The translations under genes and the position numbers were made by a program. Below, piece by piece: positions 1-7,580 of a DNA stretch of 64,000 bases. Position 1 is the first letter of the stretch. Every line of letters begins with the position of its first letter. This DNA comes from Streptomyces pyxinae (GTDB taxonomy: Bacteria; Actinomycetota; Actinomycetes; Streptomycetales; Streptomycetaceae), in contig NZ_JANUGQ010000037.1 of the NCBI RefSeq assembly GCF_024756275.1, positions 1 through 64,000 on the forward strand, read 5' to 3'. Below the pieces are notes generated by a model. The model was not told the origin of the DNA. It searched no databases and saw nothing but the letters and a program-made list of their open reading frames with translations.

Positions 1-2214
1 CGGGGTGGGGGGTGTGACGGATTGGAGGAGGAGTTGGGCGACGTCGACGACGTGGAGGGTGTCGGGGGCTTTGCCGTCGTTCTTCTTGCCGTTGAGGGAG
101 TCGGTGAGCATGACGAGGCAGAAGGGGCAGGCGGTGGAGATGATGTCGGGGTTGAGGGAGAGGGCTTCGTCGACGCGTTCGGTGTTGATGCGTTTGCCGA
201 TGCGTTCTTCCATCCACATGCGGGCGCCGCCGGCGCCGCAGCAGAAGCCGCGTTCTTTGTGGCGGTGCATTTCCTGCTGGCGCAGTCCGGGGACGGCGGT
301 CATGATCTCGCGGGGTGGGGTGTAGACGGTGTTGTGGCGGCCGAGGTAGCAGGGGTCGTGGTAGGTGATGAGGCCGTCGACGGGGGTGAGGGGGGTGAGG
401 CGGCCTTCGTCGATGAGGTGTTGGAGGAGTTGGGTGTGGTGGATGACGTCGTAGGTGCCGCCGAGTTGGGGGTATTCGTTGGCGAGGGTGTTGAAGCAGT
501 GGGGGCAGGTGGCGACGATCTTTTTGGTGGCGGGGGGTTTGCGGGTGGTGGGGTCGTCGTCGTCCTCGCCGAAGGCGAGGTTGAGCATGGCGACGTTTTC
601 CTGGCCGAGTTGCTGGAAGAGGGGTTCGTTGCCCAGGCGGCGGGCTGAGTCGCCGGTGCATTTCTCGTCGCCGCCCATGATGGCGAAGCGGACGCCGGCG
701 ATGTTGAGGAGTTCGGCGAAGGCTTTGGTGGTTTTCTTGGCGCGGTCTTCGAGGGCGCCGGCGCAGCCGACCCAGTAGAGGTAGTCGATGTCGGTGAGGT
801 CGTCGAGGTCGCGGCCGACGACGGGGATGTCGAAGTCGACTTCCTTGGTCCATTCGAGGCGTTGTTTTTTGGCCAGGCCCCAGGGGTTGCCCTTCTTCTC
901 GAGGTTTTTCAGCATGGTGCCGGCCTCGGAGGGGAAGGCGGATTCGATCATGACCTGGTAGCGGCGCATGTCGACGATGTGGTCGATGTGTTCGATGTCG
1001 ACGGGGCATTGTTCGACGCAGGCGCCGCAGGTGGTGCAGGACCACAGGACGTCGGGGTCGATGACGCCGGCTTCTTCGAGGGTGCCGATCAGGGGGCGTT
1101 CGGCCTCGGTCAGGGCGGGTGCGGGGATGTCGGCGAGCTGTTCCGGGGTGGCTTTCTCCTCGCCCTCCATGGTTTTGCCGCCGCCGGCTTGGAGGTAGGG
1201 GGCTTTGGCGTGGGCGTGGTCGCGCAGCGACATGATGAGGAGTTTGGGGGAGAGGGGCTTGCCGGTGTTCCAGGCGGGGCACTGGGACTGGCAGCGTCCG
1301 CATTCGGTGCAGGTGGAGAAGTCGAGGATGCCCTTCCAGGAGAAGTGCTCGATCTGGGAGACGCCGTAGACGTCGTCCTCGCCGGGGTCCTCGAAGTCGA
1401 TGGGGGTGCCGTGGGAGGTCATGGGTTGCAGGGCGCCGAGCGCGGTGGTGCCGTCGGCGTTGCGCTTGAACCAGATGTTGGGGAAGGCCAGGAACCGGTG
1501 CCAGGCCACCCCCATGTCGATGTTCAGCGACACCGTGATCATCCAGATCAGCGAGGTGCTGATCTTGATCCCGGCGGCCAGATAGATCAGCGTCTGGAGG
1601 GTGCCGAGGGAGAGCCCCTTGAAGGCCAGGACCAGTGGGTACGAGACGAAGTACGCCGCCTCGTACCCCGCCACGTGGTGGATGGCCCCCTCCAGGCCGC
1701 GCAGCGCGAGAATGGCCAGGCCGATGGTGAGGATGACGTACTCCACGAAGTACGCCTGCCAGGCCGTGGAACCGGCGAACCGTGACTTCCGGCCCGCCCG
1801 GGAGGGCAGGTTCAGCAGCCGGATCGCCATCAGAGCCAGGATGCCGACCACGGTCATCAGGCCGATGAACTCGATGTACATCTCGAACGGCAGGAACCCG
1901 CCCAGCACCGGCAGGGTCCAGTCCGCCCGGAAGAGCTGGCCGTACGCCTGGGCCAGCGTCGGCGGCAGGGTGAGGAAGCCGATCGCCACGAACCAGTGGG
2001 CGACGCCCACCAGCCCCCACCGGTTCATCCGGCTGTGGCCCAGGAACTCCCGGATCAGGGTCAGGGTGCGCCGCTTGGGAGCGTCGGTACGGCTGCCGGC
2101 CGGCACCGGCTGGCCTAGCCGCACGAACCGGTAGATCTGCGCCACCGCTCGTGCGATGAGCGCGACGCCGACCACGGTCAGCGTCAGCGAGACAATGATC
2201 GCCGCGAGTTGCAT
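1..2214 (-). CDS. Membrane-anchored (Fe-S)-binding oxidoreductase, C-terminus cut by window edge
   Basis: All 738 codons in the window are open; the gene runs off the left edge. The N-terminal 240 or so residues hold about five hydrophobic segments, like a NarI/heterodisulfide-reductase membrane anchor. Two ferredoxin-type 4Fe-4S motifs follow (CTECGRC from residue 302, CTTCGAC from about 393, each closed by a later CP). Then come two CCG-type cysteine regions, including CPHCFN and FCCGAGG near residue 657. This is the layout of GlpC/HdrD-like electron-transfer proteins fused to a cytochrome-b-like anchor; the electron partners are unknown. The start is an ATG at 2214. Codon use changes inside the gene: the N-terminal part uses many G-ending codons, the part from about 1300 down almost only C- or A-ending ones. 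Confidence 0.88.
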   Translation of the reverse strand, partial: MQLAAIIVSLTLTVVGVALIARAVAQIYRFVRLGQPVPAGSRTDAPKRRTLTLIREFLGHSRMNRWGLVGVAHWFVAIGFLTLPPTLAQAYGQLFRADWTLPVLGGFLPFEMYIEFIGLMTVVGILALMAIRLLNLPSRAGRKSRFAGSTAWQAYFVEYVILTIGLAILALRGLEGAIHHVAGYEAAYFVSYPLVLAFKGLSLGTLQTLIYLAAGIKISTSLIWMITVSLNIDMGVAWHRFLAFPNIWFKRNADGTTALGALQPMTSHGTPIDFEDPGEDDVYGVSQIEHFSWKGILDFSTCTECGRCQSQCPAWNTGKPLSPKLLIMSLRDHAHAKAPYLQAGGGKTMEGEEKATPEQLADIPAPALTEAERPLIGTLEEAGVIDPDVLWSCTTCGACVEQCPVDIEHIDHIVDMRRYQVMIESAFPSEAGTMLKNLEKKGNPWGLAKKQRLEWTKEVDFDIPVVGRDLDDLTDIDYLYWVGCAGALEDRAKKTTKAFAELLNIAGVRFAIMGGDEKCTGDSARRLGNEPLFQQLGQENVAMLNLAFGEDDDDPTTRKPPATKKIVATCPHCFNTLANEYPQLGGTYDVIHHTQLLQHLIDEGRLTPLTPVDGLITYHDPCYLGRHNTVYTPPREIMTAVPGLRQQEMHRHKERGFCCGAGGARMWMEERIGKRINTERVDEALSLNPDIISTACPFCLVMLTDSLNGKKNDGKAPDTLHVVDVAQLLLQSVTPPTP

Positions 2215-2281
2215 CGGGCTCCTCAGGGCCGGGACGGGTGCCGACAGTACGGTGCTACTGAACAGTAGCTTACCGTCGTGG

Positions 2282-3832
2282 TCACCCGGATGGAGCTGAG
2301 CCCCCGGCCGGGCGGGCCCCGGTCGGCGCCGGGGTCGCGGTGGCCTGCCAGCGCTGACCCGGGCCGGCGGGACCGGGCCCTGTCGCCCGGAGCTCCAGCG
2401 GGGTGCCCGGCACCGGATCGGTGAGGGTGACGGCCAGCGCCGGCAGCCCGCGCGGGGTGAACCTTCCGTCCGGGTCCAGCCGGAACGACGGGGTCGCCGT
2501 CCCGCACGGGGCGAGCCGCAGCCGGTAGGCGGTCGGGTGATGGCCGAGACAGAGTCCGTTCACCTTTCTCGGGTGCAGCCGGCGGGCCCCGTCCAGCCCC
2601 CAGACCTGGTCCGCCCCCGCCGAGCAGCGCCGTACGGTCACCGGGGCCGTCGGGGTGGCGGGCACCGGGACGGAGAGGCAGAGTCCGGTGGCCGGGTTCC
2701 GGAAGCGGATCAGCATCCCCCGGGGCGCCCCGCCGCCGGTGCCGGGCGACATCGCGCGCGGGGCGGAGGGAATGAGCGAGGCGCCCGGCCGGGAGGGAAC
2801 CGGCTCCGGGCGGGGGAGCGCCGTCCCGTCCGGAGCCCCGAACGCCAGGCGCAGCAGGAGGACCAGGGCCGCCACGGCGAGCAGCCCGGCCCCCACGAGC
2901 ACCCCGGGACGCCTGCGCGACCCGGGAGCCCCGGGGCTTCCGGGGGCCACGAAGGGTTCGAGAGGCGCAGGCCCGCCGGCCCGCCGGCGGCCGAGCCGCC
3001 ATGCCGCCGGGCCCCGGAAGGACACCACCCGGCGGGACCCATACGCACGTCCCGCCGTGCGCGGTGGGTACGGGGGCGGCGGAGGCGCCGGGACGCCTGC
3101 GTACGTCCCGGAGTCGCGGGCCGCGTCCGCCCCGCCCCCCGCGCTCCCGGCGGGACCGGAGCCGTACCGTCCGGGGTCGTGAGGCTCCGCACCTGCCGGT
3201 CCGGCGGCGACCGACGCCGAGCCACGGCGCCCGGAGCCGTACACCCCGGAGCCGTACGCTCCGAGGGCGCGGGCCGCCGGGTGGTGCGCCTCCGGTGGCG
3301 CCCCGGCGGCCACGTCCGGCGGACCGGTCGGCTCCCGGGGCCGTCCGGTGCTCGGCTCGGCCCGCTCGGCCGCCTTGGGGCCGGCCGCCTCCCGGGACCG
3401 ACCGGCAGCCGGGCCCGGTCCGGGCCGCCCGGCCGCCCCGGGGCCGGCCACCGCCTCGGCGAGCAGCACCGCCAGGCGCCCCGCCGAGTGGTCGAGCTGC
3501 TCGGCCGCCGCCCGGCAGTAGGCGCAGCCCGCCAGGTGCTCCTCCAGGTCGACCGGCACCACGGCGCCCGGCCGGCGGGTGACCGCCTCGATGAGACCGC
3601 TGTACCGGCGGCAGATGTCGTCCGGGGCCAGATCGCGGTGGCTCTGCCGGCAGGCCGCGCGCAGCCGCCCCCGGTCCCGTATCAGCTCGGCCCGGGCCAC
3701 CTCGGGGCTGACCCCGGTCCGGGCGGCGACGGCGGCGAGCTCCTCCCGCTCGACCTCGGTGAGCCACAGCAGTGCCCGGCTCCGCCGGGGCAGCCAGGCG
3801 AAGGCCCGGCGCAGCAGTTGCCTGTCGTCCAT
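2282..3832 (-). CDS. Zinc-finger (anti-sigma-like) single-pass membrane protein with ricin-like C-terminal domain
   Basis: A 516-residue protein. Residues 1-65 resemble the helix-turn-helix end of an ECF sigma factor. They are followed by a zf-HC2-type motif (H99, C103, C106) as in zinc-binding anti-sigma factors. A long Pro/Gly/Arg-rich linker leads to one transmembrane segment (about residues 305-330, LLAVAALVLLLRLAFG). The exported part contains a ricin-B-like repeat region with QVW and QRW motifs, suggesting carbohydrate binding. This would be a trans-envelope sensor regulating a sigma factor, but no separate sigma gene is adjacent, so that role is inferred. The Met start at 3832 is the only one that gives a sensible cytoplasmic N-terminus. 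Confidence 0.75.
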   Translation of the reverse strand: MDDRQLLRRAFAWLPRRSRALLWLTEVEREELAAVAARTGVSPEVARAELIRDRGRLRAACRQSHRDLAPDDICRRYSGLIEAVTRRPGAVVPVDLEEHLAGCAYCRAAAEQLDHSAGRLAVLLAEAVAGPGAAGRPGPGPAAGRSREAAGPKAAERAEPSTGRPREPTGPPDVAAGAPPEAHHPAARALGAYGSGVYGSGRRGSASVAAGPAGAEPHDPGRYGSGPAGSAGGGADAARDSGTYAGVPAPPPPPYPPRTAGRAYGSRRVVSFRGPAAWRLGRRRAGGPAPLEPFVAPGSPGAPGSRRRPGVLVGAGLLAVAALVLLLRLAFGAPDGTALPRPEPVPSRPGASLIPSAPRAMSPGTGGGAPRGMLIRFRNPATGLCLSVPVPATPTAPVTVRRCSAGADQVWGLDGARRLHPRKVNGLCLGHHPTAYRLRLAPCGTATPSFRLDPDGRFTPRGLPALAVTLTDPVPGTPLELRATGPGPAGPGQRWQATATPAPTGARPAGGSAPSG

Positions 3833-4298
3833 GGGGGTGCGCCGGACCGTTCTCAGGCCACCCGCCCGGCGGGCGTACCGCGCCCGGTGAGAAGGGTGAG
3901 GGCGATGGTCGTACCGGGATGTGACGGGCAGCGCACGGCGGTTCCTCCCTGGGACGGGTACGGCCCAGGAGGACCGGGCGGTCCACGGGCCGGGTGACCC
4001 CCGGCGCCGGGCGGTCCACGGGCCGGGGTCCGGTCTCCCATACGGCCGCCCCCGCCCCGGCGTTCACCGCCCTGTTCCGCGAGACTCCCCCCCGGCCGGG
4101 ACCGGGTCGCCCCCGCGTTCACCGCACCCTGCCCCGGGGTCCCGCCCGGCCGGGAATCGGGCGGAGTCGGCCCGGCGGGTGTTCCCCGGCCCGCCGGCGG
4201 GCAGTTCATGTGCTGTTCACGGTCCGCTCCCGCGCCGCCCCTACGGTCGTGCGCGCCGCGCCCTCGGGTCCGAGGGCGCTCCTTGAAGGAGGAGTCAC
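3833..4298. other. Divergent intergenic region upstream of phytase
   Basis: About 466 bases without a convincing gene. It separates the divergent zinc-finger gene and phytase gene and holds the PHO box described separately. Two further single GTTCACC heptamers lie at 4062 and 4117; each lacks a clean partner at 11-base spacing, so I do not call them sites. The rest is GC-rich without clear structure. Confidence 0.6.
4204..4225 (+). promoter_or_regulatory. PHO box (PhoP-binding direct repeat) for phytase
   Basis: Two contiguous 11-base direct-repeat units, GTTCATGTGCT (4204-4214) and GTTCACGGTCC (4215-4225), match the Streptomyces PhoP unit (conserved heptamer GTTCACC plus four variable bases). 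A possible -10 (TACGGT, 4242-4247) lies 16 bases after the second unit, so the units would sit over the -35 position, as in PhoP-activated promoters. The downstream gene is a secreted phytase, a classic phosphate-starvation product. The match is seen directly; PhoP control is inferred. Confidence 0.75.
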
Positions 4299-5333
4299 GT
4301 GTCCCTCGCTCCCGCCACCCGTGCCGTCGCCCTCGCGGCGGCCACCGCGACCGTGCTGCTGGCGCAGGCCGTCGTGCCCGCGCAGGCCGCCGCTCCCGGG
4401 TTCTCGGTGACCGCCACGGTGGAGACCGCGCCCGTCTCCCACAGCGGTGACGCCGCCGACGACCCGGCGATCTGGGTGCACCCGTCCGATCCGGCCAGGT
4501 CCGTGGTGGTCGGCACCGACAAGAAGGGTGCCCTGGAGGTGTACGACCTCTCCGGGGCCCGGATCCAGCGCGTCAGCGGGGACTACGGCAACAACGTCGA
4601 TCTGCGCGGGAACATCGTCGTCTCGGCCGACGACGAGGCGGCCGGCGGCGACGGCGCCATGCACGTCTACCGGATCGACCCGGCGACCCGGAAGCTCACC
4701 CACCTCAAGGACATCCCCACCGAGGTCACCGCGCACGGCATCTGCCTCTACACCTCGCCCTCCTCCGGCAAGCTGTACGCATACCCCAACTCCACCTCCG
4801 GCCGGGTGGAGCAGTGGGAGCTCAAGGTCACCGGGGACACCGTCGCCGCCACCTCCGTGCGGCTCTTCGACGCGGGCTCCGCGGTGGAGGGCTGCTACGC
4901 CGACGAGACCACCGGAAAGCTCTACCTCGGCGAGGAGGACGTGGGCGTCTGGGTGTACGGGGCGGAGCCCTCCGCCGGCACCGCCCGGACCAAGCTGGAC
5001 TCGGTGGGCTCCGCCGGTCACATCACCGCCGACACCGAGGGCATCACGGCGGCGGGCGACCGGCTCTTCGTGTCGTCCCAGGGCAGCAACGACTTCACCG
5101 CCTACGACCGCCGCACCGGCGGCTACCTCGGCCGGTTCGCGGTGGCGGACGGCGACCGGGCGGACGACTGCGAGGACACCGACGGCATCGACGCCACCGC
5201 CACCGCCCTGGGCAGCGCCTTCCCGCGCGGTGTGTTCATCTGCCAGGACGGCAGCAACTCGGCGCCGGGCAGCAGCGGCAACCAGAACTTCAAGCTGGTC
5301 CCGCTGGAGCGCGTCACCTCCCGGCTGGGCTGA
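4299..5333 (+). CDS. Secreted beta-propeller phytase
   Basis: A 344-residue protein with a Sec-type signal peptide (hydrophobic residues 8-30, likely cleavage after AQA). The body matches beta-propeller phytases (BPP, 3-phytase family): the DDPAIWVHP signature at residues 54-62, Asp/Glu-rich calcium-binding loops such as GEEDVGVW, and a C-terminal CQDGSN region. These enzymes are calcium-dependent and release phosphate from phytate outside the cell. The start is a GTG preceded by a strong AAGGAGGAG ribosome site. Length and motif spacing fit an intact enzyme. The PHO box upstream fits induction by phosphate limitation. Confidence 0.93.
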   Translation: MSLAPATRAVALAAATATVLLAQAVVPAQAAAPGFSVTATVETAPVSHSGDAADDPAIWVHPSDPARSVVVGTDKKGALEVYDLSGARIQRVSGDYGNNVDLRGNIVVSADDEAAGGDGAMHVYRIDPATRKLTHLKDIPTEVTAHGICLYTSPSSGKLYAYPNSTSGRVEQWELKVTGDTVAATSVRLFDAGSAVEGCYADETTGKLYLGEEDVGVWVYGAEPSAGTARTKLDSVGSAGHITADTEGITAAGDRLFVSSQGSNDFTAYDRRTGGYLGRFAVADGDRADDCEDTDGIDATATALGSAFPRGVFICQDGSNSAPGSSGNQNFKLVPLERVTSRLG

Positions 5334-5372
5334 CCCTCCTTCGGGTGGGCCCCCTGGGGTGGGCCCGCCCGG

Positions 5373-5408
5373 CCCGGGTCCGGACGCCCGACGGCGCCCG
5401 GACCCGGG
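5373..5408. terminator. Bidirectional stem-loop terminator between phytase and TetR genes
   Basis: A perfect 11-base-pair inverted repeat, CCCGGGTCCGG at 5373-5383 and CCGGACCCGGG at 5398-5408, with a 14-base loop. It lies between the converging ends of the phytase and TetR genes. There is no U tract, as is usual for actinobacterial terminators. Confidence 0.6.
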
Positions 5409-5429
5409 TCCGTTCCGGCGCCGGTGACC

Positions 5430-6083
5430 TCAGTGCGCCCGGCCCTCTCCCGCCCGGGCGCGCAAAGAGTCGAGCAGCAGGGACAGGCCGAAGTCGAAGC
5501 GCTCCTCGTACCCGGCCGCGTCCGCTGTCAGATGCTCCACGACCCGGGTCAGCGCCGGGTACGCCGCCACCGGCAGCTCCGGGTCGAGCCTCCCGGCCTG
5601 CTCGTGGAACGCCTGCTCCTCCTGCACCAGGCCCAGGAGGAAGTACACGAACGTCCAGCACGCCCAGGCCGCCTCGCGCTCCGGCACTCCGCCGTCGAGC
5701 AGCGCCTGGACCAACTGGTCGGCGAAGCGCAGGGTGGCGGGCTCGGCGGCATAGGTGCCGGTGACCAGGCGTGCCCCGTCCCGGTGGGCCAGCATCGCCC
5801 GCCGGGCCCGGTGCGCCACCTCCCGCACCCGGTCGTCCCAGGCGTCCGGCAGCTCGCCGGAGTCCATTTCGGCCAGGATGGCGTCCGCCATCAGCTCGTG
5901 CAGCCGCGCCTTCGACTTGGTGTGCCACAGCACGGTGTTCATCCGTACGTCCAGCCGGTCCGCGATGGATCGCATGGAGACGGCCTCCAGACCGCCCTCG
6001 TCCAGTGCGCCGAGCGCGGCACGCACCACGGCCTCGACCGACACACCCGCCCTGGCGGGAATTCCCGCTTGCTTCTTGGTCAC
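5430..6083 (-). CDS. TetR-family transcriptional repressor
   Basis: A 217-residue protein. Its N-terminal third is a TetR helix-turn-helix (MRSIADRLDV then TVLWHTKSK), followed by an all-helical ligand-binding domain of the tetracycline-repressor C-terminal type. The start is GTG at 6083, which lies inside one of two palindromic operators. The gene is transcribed divergently from an FAD monooxygenase, the arrangement of a repressor that controls its own gene and a drug- or metabolite-modifying enzyme. The ligand is unknown. Confidence 0.9.
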   Translation of the reverse strand: MTKKQAGIPARAGVSVEAVVRAALGALDEGGLEAVSMRSIADRLDVRMNTVLWHTKSKARLHELMADAILAEMDSGELPDAWDDRVREVAHRARRAMLAHRDGARLVTGTYAAEPATLRFADQLVQALLDGGVPEREAAWACWTFVYFLLGLVQEEQAFHEQAGRLDPELPVAAYPALTRVVEHLTADAAGYEERFDFGLSLLLDSLRARAGEGRAH

Positions 6084-6091
6084 TGACCTAG
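6075..6091. promoter_or_regulatory. TetR operator 1 (imperfect palindrome over tetR start)
   Basis: CTTGGTCA - C - TGACCTAG: 8-base arms with one mismatch around a single central base. It overlaps the GTG start of the TetR gene and matches operator 2, so it would give autorepression. Confidence 0.7.
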
Positions 6092-6108
6092 TCTACTGTT
6101 CACCAGGA

Positions 6109-6127
6109 ACTTGGTCAGTGACCAAGT
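6109..6127. promoter_or_regulatory. TetR operator 2 (perfect palindrome)
   Basis: ACTTGGTCA - G - TGACCAAGT: 9-base arms, perfect, around one central base, 35 bases from operator 1 centre to centre. Its position suits control of the divergent monooxygenase transcript. Confidence 0.75.
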
Positions 6128-6140
6128 CGCCGGATCGAGC

Positions 6141-6320
6141 TTCTGTGTGCCTGCGCGCCGTGCGTCCGTGCGTTCGTATGCCTGTGTGTCCGTGTGTCTG
6201 TGTGCTCGTCGGCTCTTGTGCCGGTGGGCGCGGGGGCGTGCGACCTCGTGCGTGCGGGTGCCTGCGGGCTCGTGGGCTCGTCCCTTGTCCTTCTCGCCGC
6301 CTTCCCGGTCCGTCCGGCGT
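6141..6320 (+). other. A-depleted, GT-rich leader of the monooxygenase gene
   Basis: Only two A residues occur in 180 bases of the plus strand; the tract is dominated by GTGTG, CGTG and CTCG words. It lies between the TetR operators and the monooxygenase start and would form most of a leader of about 230 bases. No clean terminator or attenuator hairpin was recognised. Confidence 0.6.
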
Positions 6321-6358
6321 ACGCGCCCGACGGTCGGCCCTCACTCGGGAGACACCTC

Positions 6359-7558
6359 ATGGCCGCTGCTCACACCCCCGACCCGACTCCTGCCACCGGG
6401 ACCGCCCCCGGCGCCGCCGGGTCGCGCGCGCCCCGGATCGCCGTCGTCGGCGGCGGGCCGGGCGGGCTCACCCTCGCCCGGGTGCTGGAGACCCGTGGCA
6501 TCCCCGTCACCGTCTTCGAGCGGGACGCCTCGCCCGTCGCCCGGCAGCAGGGCGGCATGCTCGATCTGCACGAGGAATCCGGGCAGTCGGCACTGCGCAC
6601 CGCCGGACTGCTGGACGAATTCCTCGCTCTCGCCCGGCCCGAGGGCGAGGAGGCGAGAATCGCCGGGGCCGACGGCGCCGCCCTGGTCGCGCACCTGCCG
6701 GAGCCCGGGCAGCCGGCCAGGCCCGAGGTGGACCGGGCGGATCTGCGGAGGCTTCTGCTCGCCTCGCTGCGGCCGGACACCGTGCGGTGGGGCCGCGCCG
6801 TGGTCTCGGCCGTACCCGCCGGGGGCGCCGCGCACCGGCTGGTCTTCGCGGACGGCACGACCGAGACCTTCGACCTGGTGGTCGGCGCGGACGGCGCCTG
6901 GTCCCGAGTCCGGGCGCTGCTGACCGATCAGGCACCGGTCTTCTCCGGGGTGCACTTCGTGGAGGCCAGGACCCCCGGCGCCGCCCGCGACCACGCCGCC
7001 CTGGCCGGACTCGTCGGCCCCGGCAGCCTGTACGCCTTCGAGGACGACCGGGGCATCATGGCGCAGCACAATGGGGACGGCACCATCCGTACGTACTACG
7101 TGCTGCGCCTCCCCGAGGAGTGGCTCCCCGGCCCCGCCGAGGGCCCCGCCGAGCACCGCGCCGAGACGCTCCGGAAGCACTTCGACGGCTGGAACCCGGT
7201 GCTGCTCGCCCCGCTGGAGCACAGCGCCGAGCTCATCCACCGCGTGCTGTACGCCCTGCCCGCCGGGCACCGCTGGCAGCACCGGCCCGGGGTCACCCTG
7301 CTCGGTGACGCGGCGCACCTGATGACCCCGTTCGCGGGGCTCGGCGCCAATATGGCCATGCTGGACGCCGCCGAACTGGGCCTGTCCATAGCCGGTTCCG
7401 GCGACCTGACCGAGGCGGTGCGCGGCTACGAGGACGCGATGTGGCCCCGCGCCGCCGGGGCGGCGGCCCTGACCGAGGCCGGGCTCGCCGCCGCCATCTC
7501 GCCCGACGCCCCGGGCAGCGCGCTGCGGCACTTCGCCTCGGTCGTGGACGCCGGCTGA
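6359..7558 (+). CDS. FAD-dependent monooxygenase, Tet(X)-like
   Basis: A 399-residue flavoprotein. The FAD-binding GGGPGG fingerprint is at residues 31-36, an acidic ERD ends the second strand, a DG motif (GADGAWSRVR) lies mid-protein, and GDAAHLMTPFAGLGAN sits near residue 317. These are the hallmarks of class A flavin monooxygenases of the PHBH/Tet(X) type, which hydroxylate aromatic substrates or tetracyclines using NAD(P)H. An upstream in-frame ATG at 6194 is possible, but GGGAG just before the ATG at 6359 and the normal N-terminus favour the shorter form. It is likely repressed by the divergent TetR. The substrate is unknown; tetracycline is only one possibility. Confidence 0.88.
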   Translation: MAAAHTPDPTPATGTAPGAAGSRAPRIAVVGGGPGGLTLARVLETRGIPVTVFERDASPVARQQGGMLDLHEESGQSALRTAGLLDEFLALARPEGEEARIAGADGAALVAHLPEPGQPARPEVDRADLRRLLLASLRPDTVRWGRAVVSAVPAGGAAHRLVFADGTTETFDLVVGADGAWSRVRALLTDQAPVFSGVHFVEARTPGAARDHAALAGLVGPGSLYAFEDDRGIMAQHNGDGTIRTYYVLRLPEEWLPGPAEGPAEHRAETLRKHFDGWNPVLLAPLEHSAELIHRVLYALPAGHRWQHRPGVTLLGDAAHLMTPFAGLGANMAMLDAAELGLSIAGSGDLTEAVRGYEDAMWPRAAGAAALTEAGLAAAISPDAPGSALRHFASVVDAG

Positions 7559-7580
7559 TCCCGCGGGGCCGGCCGCCGGT

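Noticed and set aside
22..1785. Plus-strand frames opposite the Fe-S oxidoreductase
   Set aside because: Val/Gly/Ala/Asp shadow products; the minus strand has Fe-S motifs and membrane segments in an unbroken frame.
2223..4067. 614-codon minus-strand frame overlapping the zinc-finger gene
   Set aside because: Low-complexity Arg/Pro/Gly product; the other frame has the zinc finger, membrane segment and ricin-like motifs.
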